A DNA stretch of 40,744 nt from an uncultured Eubacteriales bacterium (GTDB lineage: Bacteria > Bacillota > Clostridia > Oscillospirales > Oscillospiraceae), in assembly GCA_900547745.1 (NCBI GenBank), contig URHT01000016.1:1-40744 (forward strand), in the 5' to 3' direction. The number at the start of each line of letters is the position of its first letter. Positions within the stretch are counted from its first letter, which is position 1. Of the stretch, positions 14,547-22,757 are shown piece after piece. The notes under the pieces are model-generated. The model was not told the DNA's origin. It saw only the letters and a list, made by a program, of their open reading frames with translations, and made no database searches. A program made the translations under genes and the position numbers.

Positions 14547-15770
14547 ATGGAAAACATGAATTTGCAGATGTTCGCAGGGGAGATGAACACCCAGACCACC
14601 GGCGGTCTCAGCGCCGAGATGAAGACCTACTACGGCATGGAGCTGCTGGAGAACGCGCGGCCCCAGCTGGTACACAACCAGTTCGCGGCCACCAAGGGCC
14701 TGCCCGTGGGCGGCGGCAAGACCGTGGAGTGGCGTAAGTTCGGCGCCTTCGACAAGGCGCTGACGCCGCTGACCGAGGGTGTGACCCCCGACGGCAGCGG
14801 TATCGCCGTCAGTTACATTACCAAGGAGCTGGCGCAGTACGGTGACTACACCACCGTGTCCGATATGCTGGATCTGACGGCCATCGACGACGTGGTGCTG
14901 GAGATCACCGACCGGCACGGCGCCAATATGGGCCTGACGCTGGACACCGTGACCCGCAACGAGATCCAGCAGGGCAATCAGGTCATCTACGCGCCCGGAA
15001 AGAACAGCGACGGCACCGCCGCCGCAGTGGTGAGCCGCTATCAGCTGGACAGCGGGTGCAGGATGACCAGCGAGCTGGTGGCCAAGGCCGCCACCCAGCT
15101 GAAGAAGATGAACGCGCCGACCTTCGACGGCAAGTATGTGTGCATCATCCACCCCAGCGTGGCCTTCGACCTGCGGCAGGACGAGGCGTGGATCGCCGCG
15201 CACCAGTACGCCGCCGCCACGGAGCTGTTCTCCGGCGAGATCGGCGAGCTCCACGGCGTGCGCTTCGTGGAGACAACGGAGGCCAAGATCTATCGCGGCG
15301 GCGATCTGGCCAAGGACGCCCGTGTGCTGACGGTCAGCGGCGCGGTGAGCGGCGGCACCGAGGTGCCCTTCACCGGCGGTACGGTGGAGGTCGACGCGCT
15401 GGCAGGCCGCTATGTGCTCATCGGCGGTCAGCGCGTGAGAGTGGCGTCCAACACCGCTGCCAAGCTGGTGCTGGAGGAGGCCGTCACCGCCGCCGACAAG
15501 GCGGTGATCTATCCCGGCGAGGGCGGCAGGGACGGCTGTGCCGTGTACGGCTGCCTGTTTCTGGGCAAGGGCGCTTACGGCGTGGTGGATCTCAGCGAGG
15601 GCACGGAGGTCATCGTGAAGCCCCGCGGCTCCTCCGGTACCGCCGATCCGCTGGATCAGCGCTCCAGCGTGGGCTGGAAGGGCATCCATGCCGCCGCCAT
15701 TCTGTACGACGAGTACATGGTGCGCGTGGAGTGCGGCTCCAGCTACTCCGGCGAGGACAAGGCGAACTGA
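14547..15770 (+). CDS. Major capsid protein, N4-gp56 family
   Basis: A 407-residue shell protein. After an N-terminal leader with the L27-like motif MNLQMFAGE (residues 4-12) comes the family-typical block TTGGLSAEMKTYYGMELLEN, then GGKTVEWRKFG and LTPLTEGVTPDG, as in N4-gp56-type capsid proteins of Clostridia phages. An insert rich in beta structure (about 265-320: GGTVEVDALAGRYVLIGGQR) may be a surface domain. Cleavage after QMFA would leave a mature chain starting GEMNTQ. The start follows GGGAGGAG. Confidence 0.93.
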   Translation: MENMNLQMFAGEMNTQTTGGLSAEMKTYYGMELLENARPQLVHNQFAATKGLPVGGGKTVEWRKFGAFDKALTPLTEGVTPDGSGIAVSYITKELAQYGDYTTVSDMLDLTAIDDVVLEITDRHGANMGLTLDTVTRNEIQQGNQVIYAPGKNSDGTAAAVVSRYQLDSGCRMTSELVAKAATQLKKMNAPTFDGKYVCIIHPSVAFDLRQDEAWIAAHQYAAATELFSGEIGELHGVRFVETTEAKIYRGGDLAKDARVLTVSGAVSGGTEVPFTGGTVEVDALAGRYVLIGGQRVRVASNTAAKLVLEEAVTAADKAVIYPGEGGRDGCAVYGCLFLGKGAYGVVDLSEGTEVIVKPRGSSGTADPLDQRSSVGWKGIHAAAILYDEYMVRVECGSSYSGEDKAN

Positions 15771-15836
15771 CACGGCGCGGGAGGGGTCTTTGACCCCTCC
15801 CGCTGTGAAACGGAACGATGAAAGGAGAAGGGCGTT

Positions 15837-16040
15837 GTGAAAGAGAAGATGGTGAGTATTTTTCTGCCCCGCGGCAGAAAGAACGAGGAGAATTTCGTGA
15901 TCGTGTCCGTCAACGGGCGCAGCTGGAAGATCATGAAGGGCGTGCAGGTGCAGGTGCCCGGCTATGTGGCGGAGGTGCTGGAGAACAGCCGCATGATGGC
16001 CGAGACGGCGCGCCGCTATGTGGACGAGCGGGCCAACTGA
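15837..16040 (+). CDS. Small phage head-region protein of unknown function
   Basis: A 67-residue protein between capsid and connector genes. It has a predicted beta core (ENFVIVSVNGRSWKIMKG) followed by one helix (VPGYVAEVLENSRMMAETAR). The GTG start at 15837 follows AGGAG at good spacing; an internal ATG at 15849 is possible. Its position suggests a virion or assembly factor. I do not recognise the family with confidence. Confidence 0.65.
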   Translation: MKEKMVSIFLPRGRKNEENFVIVSVNGRSWKIMKGVQVQVPGYVAEVLENSRMMAETARRYVDERAN

Positions 16041-16050
16041 GGTGGCGGCC

Positions 16051-16410
16051 ATGGACAGGCTGACGGCGGGGCAGCTGCTGGGCAGAGTGGACGCTCTGCT
16101 GCCCAATCAGTACAGCAGGGCGGAGAAGATGCAGTGGCTGGCCCAGGCGGAGGGCTTCGTGCTGCGGGAGGTGCGGCAGGCGGAGGGGGCGCTGCCGGAG
16201 GTGACGGAGGGCTACGTCCTGACGGCGGAGGCCCCCTACGACGAGCTGTACCGCCACTATGTGGAGGCGCAGATCCACTACGCCAACGGGGAGACGGCGC
16301 GGTACAACAACGCGGCGGCCCAGTGGAACAACGCCTTTCTGACGTACAAGGACTACTGCTGCCGCAGCGCGGCACCCCGCCGCGTCACGGCGGCGCTGCG
16401 CCTGTTTTAA
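16051..16410 (+). CDS. Probable head-tail connector protein
   Basis: A 119-residue mostly helical protein directly after the head genes. Tyrosine- and alanine-rich helices (APYDELYRHYVEAQIHYANG, then ARYNNAAAQWNNAFLTYKDY) are like those of adaptor proteins that bind beneath the portal. The ATG at 16051 follows GAGGTGG; an upstream in-frame ATG lies within the previous gene. Assignment rests on position, size and helical character, not on a clear signature. Confidence 0.6.
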   Translation: MDRLTAGQLLGRVDALLPNQYSRAEKMQWLAQAEGFVLREVRQAEGALPEVTEGYVLTAEAPYDELYRHYVEAQIHYANGETARYNNAAAQWNNAFLTYKDYCCRSAAPRRVTAALRLF

Positions 16411-16422
16411 GGAGGTGGGGGG

Positions 16423-18144
16423 ATGTTTTTTCCCAAGCTGACGGCGCCGCCCCAGCAGCGGGTCACGGCGGATCGGTTCCTGGGGCTTGACCGGCGGGCG
16501 GGCAGCGTCATGGGCGGCATGCAGGATATGGAGAACCTGTGGGCCGGGGGCTATCCGGCGCTGGAGACAAGGCCCGCACGGGGCATCGTCGCGGCGGTGA
16601 AGGCACCGGGCGGCCTGGTGTGCCGGGACGCGCCGGTATGGGTGGACGGCACGGCGCTGTACGTCAACGGCGTCCGGACGGGGCTGACACTGACGGAGGG
16701 CGATAAGCAGCTGGTGAGCATGGGCGCGTACCTGCTGATCTGGCCGGACAAAAAGTTCATCAACACGCAGGAGCTTACGGAGTTCGGCGGGCTGGAGAAC
16801 CGCACCGTCACCACCGGCGAGGTGACGATCTCACTGTGCAGGAGCAGCGGCGAGGCACTGGGAAGCTACTCCATCGGGGAGGAGGCGCCCGCGTCGCCGG
16901 GGACGGGCAGCCTGTGGATGGACACGGCGGACGGCGAGCCGGTGCTGAAGCGGTACGACGGCACCTCATGGCTGGAGGTGGAGGACGTGTGTACCAGGGC
17001 GGCGTCCGCCGGTATCGGACGGGGCTTCCGGGCCGGGGACGGCGTGACCGTGGAGGGCTGCGAGACGGAGGGGGTGGACGGACTCCACGTTTTGCAGGCG
17101 GCGGACGATGACTGGATCGTGCTGCCGGTGATGTGCCGGACGGTGGGCAGTCAGACAGCGGCGGTGACGGTGAAGCGGGCCGTCCCGGACATGGACTTCG
17201 TGGTGGAGCAGGGCAACCGGCTGTGGGGCTGCAAGTACGGCATTGTCAACGGCGAGGCGGTGAACGAGATCTACGCCAGCAAGCTGGGGGATTTCCGGAA
17301 CTGGAACAGCTTCGCGGGGCTGAGCACCGACAGCTATGCGGCGTCCCGGGGCTCCGACGGTGTGTTCACCGGGGCGGCGGCGTGTATGGGCGGCGTCATC
17401 TTCTTTAAGGAGGACTACATGGAGCGGGTATATCCCAGCGCGGCAGGCGCGCACCAGATCGTGACGGTGCGGTGTCCCGGTATCCGGAAGGGGTGCGGAG
17501 GCAGCGCGGCGCTGGTGGACGGGACGCTGTTCTATGTGGGTGTCAACGGGGTGTACGCCTTTGACGGCAGCATGCCGTCCTGCGTGTCACAGCCGCTGGG
17601 GAGCGTGCGGTACGCCGGTGCGGCGGCGGCCGGGTGGAACGGACAGTACTGGCTGGCGGCGCGGGACGAGGCCGGGGGACGGCATGTGCTGGTGTACGAC
17701 ACGGCCCACGGCCTGTGGCACCGGCAGGACGACGCGGACATCATGGCCTTCGCCGTGTGCGGCGGGGCGCTGTACGGCCTGACCCGCAGCGGGGCGCTGC
17801 TGGATCTTACCGGAGGCAGCGGCGAACCGGAGGAGACGGTACGGTGGATGGCGGAGACGGGCGAGCTGGGCCTGTCGGCACCGGACAGCAAGTATCTGAC
17901 GCGGCTGGAGCTGCGGGTGCAGCCGGAGAGACGGGCGCGGCTGGAGGCGCTGGTCAGCTATGACGGCGGACGGCGCTGGGAGAAGCTGGGCGAGGTCATC
18001 GGCGGAGACGGGCAGACCCGGGGATATCTGCTGCACCTGCGGCCCCGGCGGTGCCGCCAGCTGCGGCTGCGGCTGAAGGGCACGGGACGGTGCCGGGTAT
18101 ACAGCCTGTCGGCGGTGTATGAGAAGGGAAGTGACGGCCCGTGA
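16423..18144 (+). CDS. Propeller-like virion protein (tail nozzle or stopper)
   Basis: A 573-residue protein made of repeated beta strands, with several short repeats of the type G-x-L-Y/W at blade-like spacing (GTLFYVGVNGVYAFDGS, QYWLAARDEAGG, ALYGLTRSGALLDLTGG). This points to a beta-propeller. The N-terminal pattern FLGLDRRAG..MENLWAGGYPALETRP has the ENL-x-YP-x-L-x-TRP form seen in phage structural proteins. In short-tailed phages a propeller protein (P22 gp10-like) closes the portal or forms the tail nozzle, which fits the position after the connector. The stop overlaps the next GTG start. The exact role is inference. Confidence 0.6.
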   Translation: MFFPKLTAPPQQRVTADRFLGLDRRAGSVMGGMQDMENLWAGGYPALETRPARGIVAAVKAPGGLVCRDAPVWVDGTALYVNGVRTGLTLTEGDKQLVSMGAYLLIWPDKKFINTQELTEFGGLENRTVTTGEVTISLCRSSGEALGSYSIGEEAPASPGTGSLWMDTADGEPVLKRYDGTSWLEVEDVCTRAASAGIGRGFRAGDGVTVEGCETEGVDGLHVLQAADDDWIVLPVMCRTVGSQTAAVTVKRAVPDMDFVVEQGNRLWGCKYGIVNGEAVNEIYASKLGDFRNWNSFAGLSTDSYAASRGSDGVFTGAAACMGGVIFFKEDYMERVYPSAAGAHQIVTVRCPGIRKGCGGSAALVDGTLFYVGVNGVYAFDGSMPSCVSQPLGSVRYAGAAAAGWNGQYWLAARDEAGGRHVLVYDTAHGLWHRQDDADIMAFAVCGGALYGLTRSGALLDLTGGSGEPEETVRWMAETGELGLSAPDSKYLTRLELRVQPERRARLEALVSYDGGRRWEKLGEVIGGDGQTRGYLLHLRPRRCRQLRLRLKGTGRCRVYSLSAVYEKGSDGP

Positions 18145-18899
18145 GCGCGCTTCCCATGCCCGCCAGTCCGGCGGGGAGTCTGCGGCAGCAGGTGATGCAG
18201 CAGTACGCCTATCTGTTCCAGATGGCGCAGCAGCTGAATCTGGCGCTGGAGCAGCTGGAGCAGGCCGGGAGCGGTACGGTGCGGGCCGCCGGGGCGGCCT
18301 CCGGCGGCGCGGCGGCGGGCGGTACAAAGCTGGCGGCGGCAGACCGGCAGTACCAGAAGCTGCGGAGCATGATCGTCAAGACGGCGGATCAGGTGCGGCA
18401 CACCAGAGAGGAGCTGACGGCGCGGCTGCAGGAGGAGTATGTGGCGGTGTCGGATTTCGGCAGCTATGTGGCGTCCCTCAGCGCGTATCTGGAGGCGAAT
18501 CCGGAGGCCGTGACCCAGTATTACAGCTTTTTCTCCGATCTGAAGGCCGATGTGGAGGCGGTGGACGCCGCGTTCCGCCACTACAAGGTGGGCACGGAGG
18601 GCTACATCCGCACGGGCATCGTCAGCTATGACGGGGCGGTGCCGGTGTACGGCGTGGCGGTGGGACAGGACCTGGTGTGCCGGGAGGTGGACGGCGAGCA
18701 GGTGGTGGAGCAGAACAACTTCCGGGCGGTGTTCACCGCCACGCGGCTGTCGTTCTGGCAGGACGCCACGGAGGTGGCCTATGTGTCCAACAACCGGCTG
18801 TACATCACCAATATCACGGTGCTGGGCGGCATCGCCATAGGGGACTGGAGCGTGGAGGCGGCGGAGAGCGGCCTTGCGTTCCGGTGGATCGGAGGGTAA
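18141..18899 (+). CDS. Phage tail protein, N-terminal helical and C-terminal beta
   Basis: A 252-residue protein. Residues 15-105 are helical and glutamine-rich (QQVMQQYAYLFQMAQQLN, then QKLRSMIVKTADQVRHTREE) with a G/A-rich linker at about 46-62. The C-terminal half is beta-rich and ends in VSNNRLYITNITVLGGIAIG, resembling C-terminal parts of tail-tip and fibre-associated proteins. The GTG start overlaps the previous stop (GTGA). It may be a tail needle or fibre-attachment protein; I cannot name the family. Confidence 0.55.
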   Translation: MSALPMPASPAGSLRQQVMQQYAYLFQMAQQLNLALEQLEQAGSGTVRAAGAASGGAAAGGTKLAAADRQYQKLRSMIVKTADQVRHTREELTARLQEEYVAVSDFGSYVASLSAYLEANPEAVTQYYSFFSDLKADVEAVDAAFRHYKVGTEGYIRTGIVSYDGAVPVYGVAVGQDLVCREVDGEQVVEQNNFRAVFTATRLSFWQDATEVAYVSNNRLYITNITVLGGIAIGDWSVEAAESGLAFRWIGG

Positions 18900-18902
18900 G
18901 GC

Positions 18903-20495
18903 ATGAGCATCACATTGGATACGGTGAACTGGGGGAGCGCACCCAACATCGGCGTCACGCTGGCCTACGACAGCCAACGCTCCGGACAGGACATGCGCTA
19001 CCGCATCTATGCGTCGCTGGCCCCGGTGACAGGCGGCTCCTACTTCGGGTATCCCGTCTATATCTCGTTGTATCTGGACGGGGACTGCGCGGTGAGCGGC
19101 GGCACGGTAAAGGCGGCGTCGCCCGACCGGTGGAGCAGCGCCATCGAGTACGACAGCGGGTGGATCACGGTGTCCGGCAAGAGCGGCGGCACCACGGCGC
19201 TGACGGTGCGGCTGTACAGCGGCTCCGGCTCCAGCCGCGACCAGCGGTACAGCTATGCGCTGGACGTGGAGCCGGGCAGCTCGACGGAGGATTTCAGGCT
19301 GGCGGCGGGGGATGCCGCCATCGGGCAGACAGGGACGCTGACGGTGACGAAGCCCGGCAGCGGCTATACGTTCCGGTTCAGCTACGTCTTCGGCGGGGCG
19401 TCCGGCACACTGGGCGGCGCTTCGCTGAAAACGGTCAGCAGTACGGCGGCCAAGGCGGTGTATCAATGGAAGGCGCCCGCCGCGCTGGCGGAGCAGATCC
19501 CCAACGCCCTGCGGGGCGCGGGCACCATGACCATGGACATCTACGACGGCGGCGACTATGTGGGCAGCGTACAGGCCCCGTTCACCGCCTACGTGCCGGA
19601 GACCATGCGGCCCACGGCCACCTTGCAGGTAACGGTGGTCAACGACAACGCGGCGGTGAAGGGCTGGGGCCTGTGCGTGCAGGGGCTCAGCCGGGTGCGG
19701 TACACCGTGAAGGCCGCCGGTACCGGCGGCGCATCGGTGAGGACGTGCCGGTTCAGCTTTGCGGGGCAGACGATGACGGGTACCTCCGGCACCACGGCGC
19801 TTATCGGCAGCGCGGGGTCGCTGAAGCCGTCGGCAACGGTGACGGACAGCCGGGGACGGTCGGTGACGGTGACGGGCAGCGCCGTGAAGGTGTACGCCTA
19901 CCACCAGCCGGTGATCTCTGACAGCACCGTGGTGCGGTGCGGCGCGGACGGCACCGCCGCGGACAGCGGCGCGTATCTGAAGGTGCGGTGTACGGCGTCC
20001 TGCGCCGCCGTGGAGGGGAGGAACACCGTGCAGGTGCGGGCGCGCTACCGTCCCATGGGCGGCAGCTGGAGCGGCTACACTACCCTGACCAGCGGCGCGG
20101 AGAGACTGTTGGGCGGCGGGCTGGCGGCTACGGCGTCCTATGAGGTGGAGCTGACCGCCGCGGACACGGTGGGCAGTGTGCGGACGGTGCGGTACACGGC
20201 GGCCACATCGCAGGTGACGCTGCATCTGCGCAGCGGCGGCAAGGGCGCGGCCTTCGGCAAGTACGGCGAGCGGGAGGCGCTGGAGTGCGCGTGGCCGGCG
20301 GTGTTCTACGGCGACGCGGAGGTGACCGGGGCGCTGACGCTGGGCGGGAAGCCGCTGGCGGACGTGCTGTGGCCGGTGGGCTGCGTGCGGCTGACGGCGG
20401 AGGCCGTGCCGCCCGTGCCGTCGCCGGAGGGCGCGGTATGGGAGAGCGTGGACACCGGCATGGTGGGCCTGCACGCGTGGCGCAGGACAACATAA
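18903..20495 (+). CDS. Tail fibre / receptor-binding protein (DUF859-like)
   Basis: A 530-residue protein of serine/threonine/glycine-rich beta repeats. It resembles phage minor structural proteins of the DUF859 type, with Ig-like repeated modules through about residue 440. The C-terminal part GKGAAFGKYGEREALE followed by EVTGALTLGGKPLADVLWPVG is typical of such fibre ends. The likely role is host cell-surface recognition. It starts 3 bp after the previous gene. The DUF859 relation is from recognition of the pattern, not a search. Confidence 0.7.
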   Translation: MSITLDTVNWGSAPNIGVTLAYDSQRSGQDMRYRIYASLAPVTGGSYFGYPVYISLYLDGDCAVSGGTVKAASPDRWSSAIEYDSGWITVSGKSGGTTALTVRLYSGSGSSRDQRYSYALDVEPGSSTEDFRLAAGDAAIGQTGTLTVTKPGSGYTFRFSYVFGGASGTLGGASLKTVSSTAAKAVYQWKAPAALAEQIPNALRGAGTMTMDIYDGGDYVGSVQAPFTAYVPETMRPTATLQVTVVNDNAAVKGWGLCVQGLSRVRYTVKAAGTGGASVRTCRFSFAGQTMTGTSGTTALIGSAGSLKPSATVTDSRGRSVTVTGSAVKVYAYHQPVISDSTVVRCGADGTAADSGAYLKVRCTASCAAVEGRNTVQVRARYRPMGGSWSGYTTLTSGAERLLGGGLAATASYEVELTAADTVGSVRTVRYTAATSQVTLHLRSGGKGAAFGKYGEREALECAWPAVFYGDAEVTGALTLGGKPLADVLWPVGCVRLTAEAVPPVPSPEGAVWESVDTGMVGLHAWRRTT

Positions 20496-20513
20496 GGAGA
20501 AAGGACGGAACCA

Positions 20514-21614
20514 ATGGCATCGACGTATACAATGGTGGCATACGGCTCGCAGGGCGACGCGGTGCGCCAGCTGCAGAGCGAGCTGAACAGGCACGGCTAT
20601 CAGCTGGACGAGGACGGCGTTTTCGGTAAGAAGACCCGCGCCGCCGTGCGGGACTATCAGAAGAAGAACAGCCTGCGGCTGGACGGCATCGCCGGAGACG
20701 AGACATGGGGCAGTCTGCTGGCGTCGCCCACCCCGGCAGAGGAGACGACGCCCGCCCCCGTGGCCAGACCATCGGCAAAGACGGCGGAGGCGCTGGCGAG
20801 ACTGGAGAAGGGGTACGCGCCCTCGGAGGATGTGACGGCGGCGCAGGCCTACCGCGACAGCGTGGCGGCGCTGCGGCCCGACGCATACGACTCCGCCTAC
20901 CGGCAGCGGCTGGCGGCGCTGTACGACGAGATCGAGGGACGGCAGGCGTTTTCCTACGACCCGGAGACAGACAGCGCCTTTGCGCAGTACGCCCGGCTGT
21001 ACCGGCAGAAGGGCCGCGCCGCCATGGAGGACACCATGGGACAGGCGGCGGCGCTTACCGGCGGGTACGGCTCCAGCTACGCGGAGAACGCGGGGCAGCA
21101 AGCCTACGGGCAGTATATGCAGGAGCTGATGGCGCTGCTGCCCCAGCTTCGGGAACAGGCACAGGCGGCCTACGACCGGGAGGGACAGGCGCTGCAGACG
21201 CGGTACGACCTGCTGGACAAGCAGGAGAAGGCGGACTATGACCGCTGGCAGGACGGCATGTCCGACTGGGAAAAGCAGCTTTCGCTGGCGCAGGAGCAGT
21301 ACGACAGCGTCAGCCAGCAGGACAGAAGGCTGTACGAGACGCTGCTGGCCCACTACCGCAGCATGGCCCAGCAGGAGCAGAAGCTGGCGGCCTCCGGCGC
21401 GGAGGTGGACAGCGGGGAAGCGACGGCTGCCAGCGAGTCCTTGAGCTCCACGGCGGCGGACAGTTTGTACCGCGCCATGGGGAACTATCTGAAAAAGGGC
21501 AAGACCCAGGCGGCGCAGGCGCTGTTGGAGCAGTACAGGAGCCGCATGACTCCGGCGCAGAGGAAGAGCTTTTCCGGGCTGTTCGGCAGCTACGGCCAGA
21601 CGGCGGCCCTGTGA
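20514..21614 (+). CDS. Peptidoglycan-binding virion protein (candidate ejection protein)
   Basis: A 366-residue protein. Residues about 6-68 are a PG_binding_1 domain (GSQGDAVRQLQSELNRHGYQ ... DGVFGKKTRAAVRDYQ ... LDGIAGDETWG). A proline-rich linker follows (about 70-85). The rest is a long charged helical region with the motif GQAAALTGGYGSSYAENAGQ. No lytic catalytic domain is recognisable. As the last gene of the structural module, with helical bulk like internal ejection proteins, it may enter or span the envelope during infection. It could alternatively be a lysis accessory. AAGGAGAAAGG precedes the ATG. Confidence 0.65.
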   Translation: MASTYTMVAYGSQGDAVRQLQSELNRHGYQLDEDGVFGKKTRAAVRDYQKKNSLRLDGIAGDETWGSLLASPTPAEETTPAPVARPSAKTAEALARLEKGYAPSEDVTAAQAYRDSVAALRPDAYDSAYRQRLAALYDEIEGRQAFSYDPETDSAFAQYARLYRQKGRAAMEDTMGQAAALTGGYGSSYAENAGQQAYGQYMQELMALLPQLREQAQAAYDREGQALQTRYDLLDKQEKADYDRWQDGMSDWEKQLSLAQEQYDSVSQQDRRLYETLLAHYRSMAQQEQKLAASGAEVDSGEATAASESLSSTAADSLYRAMGNYLKKGKTQAAQALLEQYRSRMTPAQRKSFSGLFGSYGQTAAL

Positions 21615-21631
21615 CCGGCGGGGAAAAACTG

Positions 21632-21660
21632 TTGCATTCGCGGGCGGGGTATGGTAACAT
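21632..21660 (+). promoter_or_regulatory. Promoter upstream of the sortase gene
   Basis: TTGCAT (21632-21637) is followed after 17 bp by TAACAT (21655-21660). The predicted start near 21667 lies about 10 nt before a terminator hairpin, so most transcripts could end within 50 nt. Confidence 0.6.
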
Positions 21661-21676
21661 AGCTTCGGCGCTGAGG

Positions 21677-21711
21677 TGCGGGACGGCGAGCGCGCTGTCC
21701 CGCATTTTTTT
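21677..21711 (+). terminator. Terminator or attenuator between phage module and sortase gene
   Basis: An 8-bp perfect stem (TGCGGGAC, 21677-21684, with GTCCCGCA, 21697-21704) is followed by seven T. It can end the phage operon and also lies inside the sortase leader. Confidence 0.8.
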
Positions 21712-21738
21712 GGCAAACGCCCCCGAAAGGAGAACAGA

Positions 21739-22710
21739 ATGGAGAAAAAAGGACATTTTTTGCGTAAAATAGCGGGATTGCTGGCTGTGGTGATGCTGCT
21801 GGCCATGTGCGCGGGCTGCGGGCAGAAGCCCGTACAGCCGGAGAAGCCTGTGGAGCCGGACACCACGGATACGGAGCAGCCCACGGATATTGTGCTGGTC
21901 CAGCCGGACGACGCGGAGGTGCCGGTGGACTTTGAGACGGCGCAGAAGGCGTGGCCCGATGCCTACGCCTACATCAAGATCCCCGGCGCCAGCAACATGG
22001 CCATCCGGGAGGGCAACTTCCTGGTGCAGCGGCCCGGCGACGACGACTACTATCTGTACCGCGATCTGGACGGCAAGGACAACAAGGCCGGTACGATGTA
22101 TACGCAGGCCAGCTTCAACAAGCCGGACATGAGCGATCCCGTGACGCTGATCTACGGCCACAACATGCGCAACGGCACCATGCTGGGCGGACTGCGGAAC
22201 TACGCGGACGCCATGAGCTTCGGCGACGATACCGTGGTGGAGATCTATCAGCCGGGGCGGAGGATGACGTACCGTATTTTCGCGGCCATCCCCTACGACG
22301 GCACCAACATCCTGTACTACCACGACTTCACGGATGAGCAGGTGTTCACCGACTTCTTCGCGGCGCTGGGCAAGGCGGCCACGGATAAGAGCTACACCGG
22401 CAGCGACTACAAGAACGGCTTCTGCCCCGCCGTGGGCAGCGTCCATGTGAACCGTGACGACCTGCCGGAGTGGGGCGACAAGGTCATTATCCTGTCCACC
22501 TGCGTGGGCGACGACATTCACCGCTATCTGATGATGGCGAAGCTGGTGGAGGACTCCGCCGAGCCGCTGAAGATGACCCGGGAGGAGGCCGAGAAGGCCG
22601 GCCTGACCGACAAGATCATCGGCGTGGAGAAGGCGGAGGATGCCGCGGGCAGCGGCGCTGCCGCTCAGACGGACGGTACCAAGACCGATTCCGCCAAGAA
22701 GGACAACTGA
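21739..22710 (+). CDS. Class B sortase
   Basis: Sortases are membrane-bound cysteine transpeptidases that join surface proteins to the cell wall. This 323-residue protein has a signal or anchor segment (about 10-24) ending in AMCAGCG, which could be a lipoprotein cleavage site, although the residues before the second cysteine are not the usual lipobox. The catalytic domain (about 70-270) shows H141 in LIYGHN, C255 in LSTC and R262 in DIHRYL, the full triad. The long form with FSDDTVVEIY-like strands is class B. A low-complexity, lysine/aspartate-rich tail follows residue 290. The ATG at 21739 follows AAAGGAG. No substrate with a sorting signal is encoded next to it. Confidence 0.88.
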   Translation: MEKKGHFLRKIAGLLAVVMLLAMCAGCGQKPVQPEKPVEPDTTDTEQPTDIVLVQPDDAEVPVDFETAQKAWPDAYAYIKIPGASNMAIREGNFLVQRPGDDDYYLYRDLDGKDNKAGTMYTQASFNKPDMSDPVTLIYGHNMRNGTMLGGLRNYADAMSFGDDTVVEIYQPGRRMTYRIFAAIPYDGTNILYYHDFTDEQVFTDFFAALGKAATDKSYTGSDYKNGFCPAVGSVHVNRDDLPEWGDKVIILSTCVGDDIHRYLMMAKLVEDSAEPLKMTREEAEKAGLTDKIIGVEKAEDAAGSGAAAQTDGTKTDSAKKDN

Positions 22711-22713
22711 AGA

Positions 22714-22750
22714 AAAATCGCTCCTCCCGCTGTGCGGGAGGAGCGATTTT
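22714..22750. terminator. Bidirectional terminator between sortase and rluA-type genes
   Basis: A perfect 17-bp stem (22714-22730 with 22734-22750, loop TGT) has A-rich and T-rich outer arms. It lies between two convergent genes. Confidence 0.9.
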
Positions 22751-22757
22751 GCATGCG

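Larger units (their letters stand above)
9728..21614 (+). mobile_element. Phage morphogenesis module (reduced short-tailed prophage)
   Basis: Thirteen consecutive, closely spaced rightward genes encode packaging, head, connector, tail and fibre functions. All reading frames are open. The order is terminase, portal, protease, scaffold, capsid, connector, propeller-like protein, tail/fibre proteins, peptidoglycan-binding protein. Long-tail genes (tape measure, tail tube), integrase, repressor, replication and lysis genes are absent, and no flanking direct repeats were found. Base composition resembles the chromosomal neighbours. It is either an old prophage remnant or a retained particle-making unit. 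Confidence 0.8.

Noticed and set aside
9600..21700. Attachment-site direct repeats around the phage module
   Set aside because: The flanks 9580-9720 and 21615-21720 share only short T- or G-rich words. No convincing att pair was found by eye.
17958..21884. A 1308-codon open frame on the minus strand across the phage tail genes
   Set aside because: Composition is Arg/His/Leu/Gln-rich, typical of antisense frames in GC-rich DNA. Plus-strand genes here have ribosome binding sites and recognisable domains.
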